From JBGAKG01 sp044224495 (GTDB taxonomy: Bacteria; Myxococcota_A; Polyangia; Polyangiales; Polyangiaceae): DNA of 64,000 nt. A program made the position numbers and the translations under genes. How positions within the stretch are numbered: position 1 is the stretch's first letter; every line of letters starts with the position of its first letter. The notes beneath the pieces were generated by a model. That model was given only the letters and a program-made list of their open reading frames with translations, made no database searches and was not told the DNA's origin. Location: contig JBGAKG010000001.1 in NCBI GenBank assembly GCA_044224495.1, positions 186,001 to 250,000 on the forward strand. Reading direction: 5' to 3'. Below, one piece after another: positions 1-8,679 of this stretch.

Positions 1-1
1 C

Positions 2-889
2 ACGCCCCTCGGTGACCGCAAGGGTCACTCCGTGCGCTCCAAGTTCGGCAACTCCGTCAACCCGCTCAACGGCGCGGCCTTCGCGATCCTCTCGAGCGGC
101 ATGGCAGCCGACGCGACCCAGACGCTCCCCGGCCCGAACGGCGGCGCGCCCGCCGGCGGCAACGTGTCGAACACGTTCAGCCCGGCGAGCACCGTCAACA
201 TCTCGACCTGCGTCGACCCGCTCTGCGTGAAGGACTGGTTCTCGACCGCCAACCTCCCGCTCAAGGCGGCGAACGCCCTCCCGGCGGCGCAGGGCTGCGG
301 CTCGGCGAACAACTCCGCCACGGCGAACGACTCGGTGATGCTCGTCCTCACGATGCGCGCGCCGACGAACGCGAAGGCGTTCTCGTTCAACTCGTACTTC
401 CTCTCCGCGGAGTACCCGGAGTTCGTCTGCACGAACTTCAACGACCAGTTCGTGGCCCTCGTCGACACCCCGAACGGGACGCCGGCGCCGATCCCGAACC
501 CGGTCGACAAGAACCTGATGACCTACACCTCGGGCAACGTGAAGTACCCCATCGCGATCAACATCGCGAAGGCGACCAACGTGTTCTCGGTGTGCGACAC
601 GGCTTCGACGATCACGCCGTGCGCGACGACGGGCAACGTCTCGAACACCTCCTGCCAGCTCGGTGCGACCGGCCTCGCGGGCACGGGCTTCGAGAAGCCG
701 ACGAACGGCACCTGCATCATCGGTGGCGGTACCTACTGGCTGACGACCGCGGGCAACATCGTCCCGGGCGACATCCTCCAGATCCGCCTCGTCATCTGGG
801 ACGTGGGTGACTCGGCGTTCGACTCGACCGCCCTCATCGACGGCTTCCAGTGGCTGTCGAACGCGACGCTCCCCGGCACGTCGAACTGA
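2..889 (+). CDS. Choice-of-anchor L domain secreted protein (5' end cut by window)
   Basis: The frame is open to the first base of the window, so the N-terminus and any signal peptide lie outside; a GTG at 32 is probably internal. The visible 296 codons encode an Asn/Thr/Ser-rich beta protein. A segment around FSFNSYFLSAEYPEF followed by a 'DQFVALVD' strand and a C-terminal 'LIDGFQW' strand fits the choice-of-anchor L family of secreted proteins. Five or more Cys residues suggest disulfides and an exported location. The function is unknown; such proteins are usually surface or matrix proteins in myxobacteria (family knowledge). A strong terminator follows the stop codon. Confidence 0.7.
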   Translation, partial: TPLGDRKGHSVRSKFGNSVNPLNGAAFAILSSGMAADATQTLPGPNGGAPAGGNVSNTFSPASTVNISTCVDPLCVKDWFSTANLPLKAANALPAAQGCGSANNSATANDSVMLVLTMRAPTNAKAFSFNSYFLSAEYPEFVCTNFNDQFVALVDTPNGTPAPIPNPVDKNLMTYTSGNVKYPIAINIAKATNVFSVCDTASTITPCATTGNVSNTSCQLGATGLAGTGFEKPTNGTCIIGGGTYWLTTAGNIVPGDILQIRLVIWDVGDSAFDSTALIDGFQWLSNATLPGTSN

Positions 890-910
890 GCCGCTGAGCC
901 CATCGACGAG

Positions 911-943
911 AAGCCCCTGTCCCCTTCGCGGGGACGGGGGCTT
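911..943 (+). terminator. Rho-independent terminator of the anchor-L gene
   Basis: A 12-bp stem (913-924 with 930-941, one G-T wobble), extended by two A-T pairs, closes on a five-base loop and is followed by CTTTTCGTTT. It lies 21 bases after the stop at 889 and before the convergent gene ending at 959, so it may serve both strands. Confidence 0.85.
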
Positions 944-958
944 TTCGTTTCTGCGGGC

Positions 959-1501
959 TCACGGCGGCGCGCTGGTCCGGAGCTGCGCGCGAATCTCTTC
1001 GGGCTTCACGATGCCCGTCTTCTTGAAGACGACCCGTCCCTCGGCGTCGAGCACGACGACCGACGGCACGATCGCCACGTCCCCGAACGGACCGCCGCCC
1101 GCCAGCGTCGCCGCGTCGCCCAGCGCGACCGGGTACGTGAGCTTCAGCGCGTCGCGGTAGATCTCGACGAGCTCGCGCGTCGCGCCGTCCTGGAGCGCCA
1201 CGAGCGCGTAGTTGACGCGGTCGCCGTCGTTCTTCGCCATCGCGAGCAGGTAGTCCGCCTCGGCCTGGCTCGCGAGCGGGTCGCCGGTCGAGATGAAGGC
1301 GAGCACGCTCGGCTTGCCCTTGAACGCCTCGCTCGAGACGGGTCGATCGTCGAGCGAGTCGTATTTCCACACGGGCGCCGCTGCGGTGAGTGGAGTCTCC
1401 CCCACGCGCGCCGGCTTGGAGCCGCCGCACCCCGCGAGCGCTCCCAGCACGACGGCAGCGTGCACGAGCGCCCGCACGGCGAAGCGCTCAGTCGTCGCCA
1501 C
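959..1501 (-). CDS. Thioredoxin-fold lipoprotein lacking the CxxC motif
   Basis: A 180-residue protein with a lipobox (LGALAGC, Cys near residue 25), so a lipid-anchored periplasmic or outer-membrane protein. The body resembles the AhpC/TSA-TlpA redoxin fold: 'PSVLAFISTGDP', a middle helix, 'IVPSVVVLDAEGRVV' with the cis-Pro region, and a C-terminal 'KPEEIRAQL' helix. Where TlpA has WCxxC this protein has STGDPL, so it cannot do the usual thiol-disulfide exchange; a binding or chaperone role is inferred. The GTG start at 1501 overlaps the end of the upstream gene by 14 bases, so the two are probably co-transcribed. Confidence 0.7.
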   Translation of the reverse strand: MATTERFAVRALVHAAVVLGALAGCGGSKPARVGETPLTAAAPVWKYDSLDDRPVSSEAFKGKPSVLAFISTGDPLASQAEADYLLAMAKNDGDRVNYALVALQDGATRELVEIYRDALKLTYPVALGDAATLAGGGPFGDVAIVPSVVVLDAEGRVVFKKTGIVKPEEIRAQLRTSAPP

Positions 1502-2144
1502 GCTGGCCGACGAACTGATCGCCCTTGTCGGCGAACAGGACGTTGAACGTGGTGAGCGAGCCGTAGCACTGCGTGATGTACTGCTGGAGCTGCACCTTCT
1601 CCTCGGGGTCGAGCTTCGCGTTTCCGTTCAGCCGCTGCTCGAGCACGCGCAGGCGGTCGCGGACCATCACGATCTTGTGGAAGAACGTCTCGAGTGGAAC
1701 ACGCTTCTCGGCGGTTCCTTCCTTCCCCGGCTTCAGAATGACCTCGCCGCCGACCCAACGGCCGCCGAGCTCCACCGGGGCGACGGACAGCTCCTCGCGA
1801 ATCACTTGCCTCAGGACGGAACGGAATTCATCGGCATCCATGTCGAGTAGCTCCTCGGGTATTTCGATCGGCGCGGCGATCGCGGGCTCGCCGGCAGTCG
1901 TGGAGGTGGTGGAGCGCGGCCGCGCGACGCGCTCCCTCCGAGTCGGGGTCGGCTTGGCGGTGAACGCGCCGCGCTGCACCCACTGGCCGCAGGTGCTGGT
2001 CTCGTAGAGCGGCGACGGCCATACGCCGAGCAGGCACTCGCCCGCGCGCTTCACCTCGCCGTTGTCGTCGATCCGCTCGACGACGCGCACGAACCGGGCG
2101 CAACTTCCGCAGCGCTTGTGGAGCGTGGGATCGGCCTCGGTCAC
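1488..2144 (-). CDS. Conserved hypothetical protein with N-terminal Cys cluster
   Basis: 218 residues, GTG start. The N-terminus has CGSC (residues 12-15) with two more Cys near residues 37 and 53, which looks like a structural zinc site. A basic Pro/Thr linker (about 60-90) follows. The C-terminal half is helical and charged ('RVLEQRLNGNAKLDPEEKVQ'), perhaps a coiled coil, ending with an invariant-looking 'FNVLFADKGDQFVGQRGDD'. I do not recognise a named family. It is first in a two-gene unit with the thioredoxin-fold lipoprotein and is divergent from the sigma factor at 2189. Confidence 0.6.
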   Translation of the reverse strand: MTEADPTLHKRCGSCARFVRVVERIDDNGEVKRAGECLLGVWPSPLYETSTCGQWVQRGAFTAKPTPTRRERVARPRSTTSTTAGEPAIAAPIEIPEELLDMDADEFRSVLRQVIREELSVAPVELGGRWVGGEVILKPGKEGTAEKRVPLETFFHKIVMVRDRLRVLEQRLNGNAKLDPEEKVQLQQYITQCYGSLTTFNVLFADKGDQFVGQRGDD

Positions 2145-2188
2145 GAAGCCGAAGCTAGCAGACCCGTGATAGAAAGGTGCGTCGCTCG

Positions 2189-2902
2189 ATGCCGCTCCTC
2201 GCCGCCGACTCCCCGGAAGTTCTCGCTCGCGTGAACGAGGGGCTACCGCTCGTCGACATGCTGGCGCGTCAGCTTCGCCGCCAGCTCGGCGGAAGCGTCG
2301 ACGTGGACGACCTCGCGTCGGCCGGGCGCGAGGGGCTGCTCTCGGCAGCGCGCAGCTTCGATCCGACGCATGGCGTTCCGCTGCGGCGCTGGGCGAACCT
2401 CCGCATCCGCGGCGCCATGTTCGACGCGGTGCGCGCGCAGGCCGCGCTCCCGCGCCGCATCCACGAGCGCCTGCGCACCCTCGAAGCGGGCGAGCGCGTC
2501 GCCGAGACCGCCGCCGAAGAGACGGCGAGCACGCCCGCGCTCTCCCCCGAAGCCGCCGACGAGAAGCTCTCGTCGTACCTCGCTGGGATCGCGACCGCGA
2601 TGGCGGTGGGCCTCCTCGTCGAAAGCGGCGGGGCCACCGTCGAGGACGCGAAGGACCGGAGCGACTCGCCCGAGGAGCAGCTCGCCGAGAAGCAGCTCCT
2701 CGCGAAGATCCGCGGCGCGATCGACCGCCGGCCCGACGCCGAGCGCCAGCTCCTCGTCCGCCACTACTTCGACGGCATCACCTTCGAAGAGGCCGCGAAG
2801 GAGCTCGGGCTCTCGAAGTCGTGGGCGAGCCGCCTCCACGCGCGCGCCGTCGAAGGCGTGGCGAAGGAGATGAAGCGCACCGGCGTCCGCGAAGAGGGCT
2901 GA
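2189..2902 (+). CDS. FliA-type (sigma-28 family) RNA polymerase sigma factor
   Basis: 237 residues from ATG 2189, which has AGAAAGG 11 bases upstream; an in-frame GTG at 2177 overlaps that ribosome site and is less likely. Region 2 is clear: 'VDDLASAGREGLLSAARSFD' then 'RRWANLRIRGAMFDAVRAQ', the -10 recognition helix of the FliA/WhiG type. Region 4 is 'RQLLVRHYFDGITFEEAAKE' plus an HTH 'SKSWASRLHARAVEG'. The stretch between is Ala/Glu-rich and longer than in enteric FliA. FlgM is encoded at 48860 and a sigma-28-like site precedes a flagellin, so this could be the flagellar sigma factor. However it sits beside an SctI-like secretion gene, far from the flagellar operons, so a secretion role is also possible. 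Confidence 0.8.
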   Translation: MPLLAADSPEVLARVNEGLPLVDMLARQLRRQLGGSVDVDDLASAGREGLLSAARSFDPTHGVPLRRWANLRIRGAMFDAVRAQAALPRRIHERLRTLEAGERVAETAAEETASTPALSPEAADEKLSSYLAGIATAMAVGLLVESGGATVEDAKDRSDSPEEQLAEKQLLAKIRGAIDRRPDAERQLLVRHYFDGITFEEAAKELGLSKSWASRLHARAVEGVAKEMKRTGVREEG

Positions 2903-2908
2903 CGCGCT

Positions 2909-3244
2909 TCACTGGCCCTGCAGCACCGTCTTCACGCCCGAGCTCGCGCGATCGACGAGCTTCGCCGCCAGATCGACCGCCTCGCTGTAGCGGTAGACGC
3001 CCGCCTGCAACGCGAGGAGCTCTTGCGCGTCGAGATCGCGGCCGGCGCGCGTCGCGGCGATGGCTTGCTTCGTCATCGCTTCGCCGCGGTTCACCTCGTT
3101 GCCGATCCCGGACAACAGGCGCGCGAAGGGCGACGGCTCCTGCTCGACCTTCGTGGGCGGCGCTGCCGGGCGCGGCGTCGGGCGTGAGGTGGTGGTGGTG
3201 AGGGGGGTCGGAGCGGGGCGGTTCTCGCCGAGGGTGATCGCCAT
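2909..3244 (-). CDS. SctI/YscI/EscI-like type III secretion inner-rod protein
   Basis: 111 residues. The N-terminal 45 residues are a Pro/Thr-rich disordered stretch, the middle is 'SPFARLLSGIGNEVNRGEAM', and the C-terminus 'LLALQAGVYRYSEAVDLAAK' followed by 'LVDRASSGVKTVLQGQ' is the hallmark amphipathic helix of SctI inner-rod proteins, which link the export apparatus to the needle. It is not FliE: a normal FliE is at 56839. No other injectisome gene is visible here. It converges on the FliA-type sigma gene with a 6-base gap, which is why that sigma factor could serve a secretion system. Family assignment rests on the C-terminal third only. Confidence 0.6.
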   Translation of the reverse strand: MAITLGENRPAPTPLTTTTSRPTPRPAAPPTKVEQEPSPFARLLSGIGNEVNRGEAMTKQAIAATRAGRDLDAQELLALQAGVYRYSEAVDLAAKLVDRASSGVKTVLQGQ

Positions 3245-3318
3245 GACGCCCCATCGGACGAAGGCCTCGATCCGTTGCGTGGGAAATCATCTCCCCCTCC
3301 GCGTGGTAAGCTTCGCGC

Positions 3319-4422
3319 GTGGCCCCCGAGCGCATCCTCGTCGCGATGAGCGGCGGCGTCGACAGCGCCGTCGCAGCGGCACGCCTCGTCGATCAGGGGC
3401 ACGAAGTCGTCGGCGTCACGCTGCACCTCTGGGACTACCCCGAAGAGGGCGAGGCCGGCTCCCACGGCCGCTGCTGCGCCCCGGAGGACCAGTACGACGC
3501 ACGCCGGATGGCCCACGCGCTGGGCTTCGCGCACTTCTCGTTCGATCGGCGCGAGCTCTTCGCGCGGACCGTCGTCGCCCCGTTCGTCGATGCCTATCTC
3601 GACGGGAGCACGCCGAGCCCGTGCACGATCTGCAACCGCGAGGTGAAGCTCCACGAGCTCTTCGCGATCGCCGATCGGCTCGCGTGCACCAAGATCGCGA
3701 CCGGCCACTACGCGCGCGTCGCGCGCGACGGCGAGGGCCGCCCCGTGCTCTGCGCGGGCGTCGATCGCGACAAGGATCAGAGCTACTTCCTCTACGCGAC
3801 CCCGCGCGCCTGGCTCGAGCGGCTCGTGTTCCCGCTCGGCGAGAGCACGAAGGCGGAGGTCCGCGCGGAGGCCGTCCAGCGCCGGCTCCCCGGTGCCACG
3901 AAGGGCGAGAGCCAGGAGCTCTGTTTCGTGGGCGAAGGGAAAGGTGCCTACGCCGACTTCGTCGAGCAGCGCGCGGGTGACCGCGTGCGCCCGGGACCCA
4001 TCGTCGACGCGACGGGCCGCGTCGTCGGCCGGCACGAGGGCGTGCACCGCTTCACCGTCGGGCAGCGCAAGGGCATCGGCGTCGCGCTCGGCACGCCCGC
4101 GTTCGTGAAGGCGATCGACACCGCCACCGGCACGGTGCACCTCGGCACCGAGGCGGAGCTCGCCACCCGCAGCGCCACCCTCGAGGACGTCCACCTCCAC
4201 GACTCGGTCGCGCTCCCGATCGCGGGCGCAGCGAACGTCACGGCGCGCGTCCGCTACCGTCACGCGGGCGTCCCGGTCGAGGTCCACGCCGGCCCCGGCG
4301 AGCGAACGCTCCGCCTCGACTTCCAGGGCGACGCACGCGCCGTCACCCGCGGGCAGATCGCCGTGCTCTACGCCGGCGAGCAGGTGCTCGGCGGCGGGCG
4401 AATCCGGGAGGCCACGTGTTGA
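3319..4422 (+). CDS. mnmA: tRNA-specific 2-thiouridylase MnmA
   Basis: 367 residues, GTG start. It catalyses ATP-dependent 2-thiolation of U34 in Lys, Glu and Gln tRNAs in the cytoplasm. The PP-loop SGGVDSAVAA lies at about residues 11-20. The two active-site cysteines sit in 'PCTICNREVK' (near residue 99) and 'QELCFVGEGKG' (near residue 200). 'GHYARV', 'KDQSYFLY' and the C-terminal 'FTVGQRKGIGVALG' barrel are also present, and the length is normal. The stop overlaps the GTG of the next gene by seven bases. Confidence 0.97.
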   Translation: MAPERILVAMSGGVDSAVAAARLVDQGHEVVGVTLHLWDYPEEGEAGSHGRCCAPEDQYDARRMAHALGFAHFSFDRRELFARTVVAPFVDAYLDGSTPSPCTICNREVKLHELFAIADRLACTKIATGHYARVARDGEGRPVLCAGVDRDKDQSYFLYATPRAWLERLVFPLGESTKAEVRAEAVQRRLPGATKGESQELCFVGEGKGAYADFVEQRAGDRVRPGPIVDATGRVVGRHEGVHRFTVGQRKGIGVALGTPAFVKAIDTATGTVHLGTEAELATRSATLEDVHLHDSVALPIAGAANVTARVRYRHAGVPVEVHAGPGERTLRLDFQGDARAVTRGQIAVLYAGEQVLGGGRIREATC

Positions 4423-5144
4423 TCTCCGCGCGCCGGATCGTCGTCGGCCTCCTGAGCGGCCTCGTCGTCGCGTCGATCGCCTGCTCGGTCGGTGACGGGC
4501 AGGGCTCGGCGACCGGGACCTTGAACGTCCAGAACTGCTGGTCGGGGAAGTTCGACCTCCAGCCCGACTTCTTCGGCGCGACCCCGTTCAACGACACGCT
4601 GCAGTTCCGCATCCAGCGCGGCAGCGACCTCATGAACTTCAGCGACGGCCTGTCGCTCCTCGTGACCGAGGCGACCCGCGTCCGTACCGACCTCCTCGGC
4701 AAGCCCCTCGGCGTGGCGCTCCCGCCCGAGGTGACCCCGCCCGGCATCCCGATCCAGCCGACGGCCGATCCCGCCCTGGTGCAGTTCTCCCTCTACCTCC
4801 AGAAGTCGTGCCGCCCCGAGGTCCCGGCCCTCTACGCCGTCGCCGAGGCCACCACCAACGCCGACGGGAGCTGCGACGACGCCACGATCAAGGCCGCGAA
4901 GGCCTGCACCTCCACCGCCCCGACCCGGAAGAGCACCATCACCTTCCAGCACCTCTTCAACGGCAACCCCGAGGAGCCCGACGCCGACAAACGCCTCTCG
5001 GAGGCCAGCTTCGACGTGTACCTCGCCGACCCGCGAGAGGTGTGTCCAGGTGGGAGCGGACCCCCTCCCCCCTGCCGCGGCCACATCACCGGGGCGTTTC
5101 GCTTCTACTTCACCCGCGGGCGCCCCGCGCAGGCGTTTCCCTAG
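4416..5144 (+). CDS. Hypothetical lipoprotein
   Basis: 242 residues with an N-terminal hydrophobic segment ending in ASIAC, read as a type II signal peptide with Cys at about residue 24. The mature part has six or more Cys, a 'NVQNCWSGKFDLQPDFFG' beta segment and a closing 'HITGAFRFYFTRGRP' strand, suggesting a secreted beta-sandwich. I do not recognise a family. GTG start; coupled to mnmA by overlap. The product probably lies in the outer membrane or periplasm. Confidence 0.65.
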   Translation: MLISARRIVVGLLSGLVVASIACSVGDGQGSATGTLNVQNCWSGKFDLQPDFFGATPFNDTLQFRIQRGSDLMNFSDGLSLLVTEATRVRTDLLGKPLGVALPPEVTPPGIPIQPTADPALVQFSLYLQKSCRPEVPALYAVAEATTNADGSCDDATIKAAKACTSTAPTRKSTITFQHLFNGNPEEPDADKRLSEASFDVYLADPREVCPGGSGPPPPCRGHITGAFRFYFTRGRPAQAFP

Positions 5145-5187
5145 CCACTTCTTGCGCCAAAGCGCCTCTGCCGATACCCTTTTCCGG

Positions 5188-6069
5188 TTGGTAGCGACGC
5201 TCTCCGTCTCTCGAAAGGGGCTGGCTGCAGGCCTCCTCGTGCCCGCTCTCTTGCTCTTGCCGAGCATGGCGAGCGCGCAACGCACCACCACCCCGCCCGG
5301 CGCGACCGCGCTCGAGAAGGCGCGCGGCCTCTGGGCGCAGGGCGAGTTCGAGGCGGCAGAGCCCGCGTACCTCATGGCGCTCGAAAAGGGCGGCCTCCCC
5401 CGTGACGCGACGCTGGAATGTTACATCAAGCTCGGAGCGGTCCGTGGGATCCTCGGGAAGAAGGATCTCGCGCTCGCGGCGTTTCGCACAGCGGCGCTCT
5501 TGGACTCGGCCTTCGTCGTCCCCCCCGAAGCTGGCAAGAAGACCGTCGTGCTCGCCGACACCGCCAAAGCCCAACAGCAAAAGGTCGGCGTCGGTCAGCT
5601 CCGGGCCGAGCCGAGCGCTCCGGCCGAGGTCGACGGCGCAGCGCCCTTTGCCGTCAACGTCATGCTCGACCCCGCGCACGCCGCGGTCATCACCCGCCTC
5701 GCGCTCTCCGTCTTCGACGGGAGCACCGGCAAGACCTTCCGCTTCGACGACGTCGCGCAGTCGCCCGTCGTCCACTTCCGCGTCCCGGCCACCGTCGTGT
5801 TGCCGGGGGCGCGACTCGTCCTCCACGTCGATGCGCTCGACGTCCACGACAACGTCCTCGTCGAGGGCGAGTCGCGGGTCACCGTGCGCTCGACGCCCGT
5901 CGCCACGGGCAAGGTGGACACCCCCACGGGCAGCACCAGCTTCTGGGCGACGCCGTGGCCTTATTTGATCGGCGGCGTCCTGCTCGCCGGAGCTGCCGTC
6001 GGCGGCTACTTCCTCTTCCGTCCCCCCTCCGAGGTGGCCGTCGGCGCCGCTTCGATCGAGCCGCGATGA
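5188..6069 (+). CDS. Membrane-anchored TPR-like protein upstream of the Ser/Thr kinase
   Basis: 293 residues from TTG 5188, chosen because it leaves a normal signal peptide (hydrophobic 12-28, cleavage after 'SMASA'); longer frames would overlap the preceding gene. The mature N-terminus (residues 35-110) is helical with TPR-like periodicity ('EKARGLWAQGEFEAAEPAY'). The middle resembles an Ig-like strand-rich domain. A C-terminal transmembrane helix, 'YLIGGVLLAGAAVGGYFLF', spans about residues 258-276. It ends 15 bases before the kinase and is likely its operon partner or a substrate adaptor (inference). No named function. Confidence 0.6.
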   Translation: MVATLSVSRKGLAAGLLVPALLLLPSMASAQRTTTPPGATALEKARGLWAQGEFEAAEPAYLMALEKGGLPRDATLECYIKLGAVRGILGKKDLALAAFRTAALLDSAFVVPPEAGKKTVVLADTAKAQQQKVGVGQLRAEPSAPAEVDGAAPFAVNVMLDPAHAAVITRLALSVFDGSTGKTFRFDDVAQSPVVHFRVPATVVLPGARLVLHVDALDVHDNVLVEGESRVTVRSTPVATGKVDTPTGSTSFWATPWPYLIGGVLLAGAAVGGYFLFRPPSEVAVGAASIEPR

Positions 6070-6084
6070 AGATGACGAGGAACC

Positions 6085-8679
6085 GTGGATAACCGCGCCC
6101 CCCGCCCCAACGCCGGCCTGCCTCCGGCCCCGGCGCCGCCTGCTCCCGAGATGCAGCAGCAGGGCACCTATTTCCTGGGACGCTACCGCGTCGTCGACGA
6201 GATCGGCGTCGGCGGCATGGCCAGCGTCCACCTCGCCCGCATGGATGGGCCAGGTGGCTTCCAGAAGTGGATCGCGATCAAGCGCATCCACGCCCACCTC
6301 GTGGAGGACGAGAGCTTCATCCAGATGTTCCTCGACGAGGCTCGCGTCGCTGCGCGAATCTCGCACCCGAACGTCGCAACGGTGTTCGAGCTCGGCAAGC
6401 ACGAGGACACCTACTGGATCGCGATGGAGTACCTCCACGGCGAGCCGCTCCGCGAAGTGATGCGGCGGACCGAGGAGCTCGGCGCGCCGATGCCGCCCGA
6501 GATCGCGTGCCGCATCATCGCGGACGCGGGCGAAGGCCTCCACGCCGCGCACGAGCTGCTCGGGCCGAACGGCGAGAAGCTCAACCTCGTCCACCGCGAC
6601 GTCACGCCGCACAACCTCTTCGTCACCTACGACGGCAACACGAAGGTCGTCGACTTCGGCATCGCGAAGTTCAGCTCGCGCATGGCGAGCACGCGCGCGG
6701 GCACGCTGAAGGGCAAGCTCGCGTACATGTCGCCCGAACAGGTCGGCAACGAGCAGCTCGATCGCCGCACCGACATCTTCGCGCTCGGCGTCGTCCTCTG
6801 GGAGCTCACGACGGGCCAGCGCCTGTTCCGGATGGAGAGCGATCTCGACACGCTCGCCAAGGTCCAGGAGTGCAACGTCCCGCGCCCCACCACGCTCGTC
6901 CGCGGCTACCCGATCGATCTCGAGAAGATCGTCATGAAGGCGCTCGCGAAGAACAAGAACGAGCGCTTCCGCACCGCGCGCGAGCTGTCGCGTGCGCTGC
7001 AGTCCCTCCTGATGAAGCGCGGGCTCTTCATCGCGAGCGACGAGGTCTCTTCCTACGTCCACTCGATCTTCGGCGAGCGCATCCAGAAGCGCGAAGCGCA
7101 CCTGCGCTGGGCGGCCGAGGTCACGCAGACCGTCGCGACGCCGGGCCGCGCATCCACGCCGGACTACGACGGCTCGCTCCACACCTACAACTCCGAGGTG
7201 CAACCGGCAGCCCCGGCCGCTCGCGGCGCACCGCCGCGCCCCGCCGCCGGTGCTCCTGCGGCGGCCCCGCGCCCGGGCGGTCCACCGCGGCCCGGTCCGG
7301 CCGCGCCACCGCCACCGGTGCAAGCGGGCCTCAGCGATCTCGGCGATGCGATGGAGGACGACGGTCCGACCATCATGGCGCCGACACCGACCGAGGACGA
7401 CTACGACGATCAGGACAAGACGATCATCACGACGACCGCGCGCGACGACGCACCGGCGCCGCTCCCTGCCGCGGGTCGTCCGGCGCAGCCGCAGGCCGAT
7501 CTCGACGACATCCCCACGCGCGCGGTGATGAGCAACGCCGTCGCGGTTCCTCCGCGCAGCGTTCCCCAGCCGCACGCCAACGCTTCGGGTCAGCTCCCGG
7601 CCGTCGTCGTTGCGCCCGGCACCCCGCCGCCGCCGCAAGCACAGCCCTACGGGCAGCCGCCGATGCAGCCGCAGGGACAGTGGCAGCAGCAACAGCAGCC
7701 GCCGCCGCCGCAGGCGCAATACCCCGCGCCGGGCATGCAGGGCATGCAGGGGATCCCGGGCGCTCAGGGCGCCTACCAACCCGGGCCCCCGCCCGCGCAG
7801 GACTGGCAGCAGCAGCAGTACCAGCAGCAGCAATACCAGCAGCAGCAAGCGCAGGGTGGGTACGCGCAGCCGCCGCAGCCCGTGCAAGCGCGTCCGAGCG
7901 CCGATGGGACCGTGCTCGTCGGCGCGCAGAAGCGCGGCATCCCGATGTGGGTCGTCGGCGTCGCCTCGTGCTTCGCCGCGCTCGCCATTCTCACGATCGT
8001 CTACCTGGCCGTCGGCCGGAGCAGTCACGGCACGTCGCCTTCGGCGAGCGGTACCGCCGCGACCACGACCGCGCCCGCGGGCGGCGGTGCGCGTCCCGAC
8101 GCGCTCCAGGCGAACGGTCCGTTCGGCGCCGCGCGCGCGGGCTTCATCGACGTGATCTCGCCGGCCGCCTCCGGCTCGAGCGGCGCGAACACGCCTCCGC
8201 CGACCCCGTCGGCCACCGCCGCGACCACCACGACCGCACCGACCGCGACGGCGACCGACACCGCGCCGCCGCCCAGCGCCACGGCCGCCGCGACCGCGAC
8301 GGCGACCGCCACCGCGACGGTAACCGCGACTGCGACGGCACCGACCGCGACGGTGGCAGCAACGACGACGGCCACCGCGCGTCCCACCGCCACGTCGACC
8401 GGCGGCCCGACGCCGCTCGGCACCACGACGACGGTCAAGCCGCCCACCAACGTCGGGGGTGGCTCCACCGGTCAGCTCACCGTGATCACGCTTCCCCCCT
8501 GCGACGCCGCGTACGACAACGGCGTGCCGATGGGCGCGTGCCCGATCTACAAGAAGTCGCTCCCCGTCGGCACGCACCGCATCAAGCTGGTGACGACGAG
8601 CCCGAAGGTGGAGAAGGTCGTCTCGGTCATCATCGTCGCCGATCAGGTGACCAAGCAGACCGTCACGATGACCCAATGA
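6085..8679 (+). CDS. PknB-type transmembrane Ser/Thr protein kinase
   Basis: 864 residues, GTG start with GAGG upstream. The kinase domain spans about 30-300: glycine loop GVGGMASVHL (41-50), catalytic Lys in 'WIAIKRI' (Lys66), 'VHRDVTPHN' near 170, DFG near 190, 'YMSPEQ' near 213. All catalytic residues are present. Residues 350-610 are a Pro/Ala/Gln-rich linker with QQQQ runs and an acidic 'TEDDYDDQDKT' patch. One membrane helix (about 618-643) leads to an external Thr/Ala tract and a 70-residue PEGA-like C-terminal domain ('GTHRIKLVTTSPKVEKVV'). This layout is typical of myxobacterial sensor kinases. The stop overlaps the next gene's ATG. Confidence 0.95.
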   Translation: MDNRAPRPNAGLPPAPAPPAPEMQQQGTYFLGRYRVVDEIGVGGMASVHLARMDGPGGFQKWIAIKRIHAHLVEDESFIQMFLDEARVAARISHPNVATVFELGKHEDTYWIAMEYLHGEPLREVMRRTEELGAPMPPEIACRIIADAGEGLHAAHELLGPNGEKLNLVHRDVTPHNLFVTYDGNTKVVDFGIAKFSSRMASTRAGTLKGKLAYMSPEQVGNEQLDRRTDIFALGVVLWELTTGQRLFRMESDLDTLAKVQECNVPRPTTLVRGYPIDLEKIVMKALAKNKNERFRTARELSRALQSLLMKRGLFIASDEVSSYVHSIFGERIQKREAHLRWAAEVTQTVATPGRASTPDYDGSLHTYNSEVQPAAPAARGAPPRPAAGAPAAAPRPGGPPRPGPAAPPPPVQAGLSDLGDAMEDDGPTIMAPTPTEDDYDDQDKTIITTTARDDAPAPLPAAGRPAQPQADLDDIPTRAVMSNAVAVPPRSVPQPHANASGQLPAVVVAPGTPPPPQAQPYGQPPMQPQGQWQQQQQPPPPQAQYPAPGMQGMQGIPGAQGAYQPGPPPAQDWQQQQYQQQQYQQQQAQGGYAQPPQPVQARPSADGTVLVGAQKRGIPMWVVGVASCFAALAILTIVYLAVGRSSHGTSPSASGTAATTTAPAGGGARPDALQANGPFGAARAGFIDVISPAASGSSGANTPPPTPSATAATTTTAPTATATDTAPPPSATAAATATATATATVTATATAPTATVAATTTATARPTATSTGGPTPLGTTTTVKPPTNVGGGSTGQLTVITLPPCDAAYDNGVPMGACPIYKKSLPVGTHRIKLVTTSPKVEKVVSVIIVADQVTKQTVTMTQ

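Noticed and set aside
2177..2902. GTG at 2177 as start of the sigma factor
   Set aside because: It overlaps the AGAAAGG ribosome site that serves ATG 2189.
5110..8676. A 1,188-codon open frame on the minus strand opposite the Ser/Thr kinase
   Set aside because: It is Arg/Asp/Gly-rich nonsense typical of antisense frames in very GC-rich DNA, overlaps well-supported genes and has no domain.
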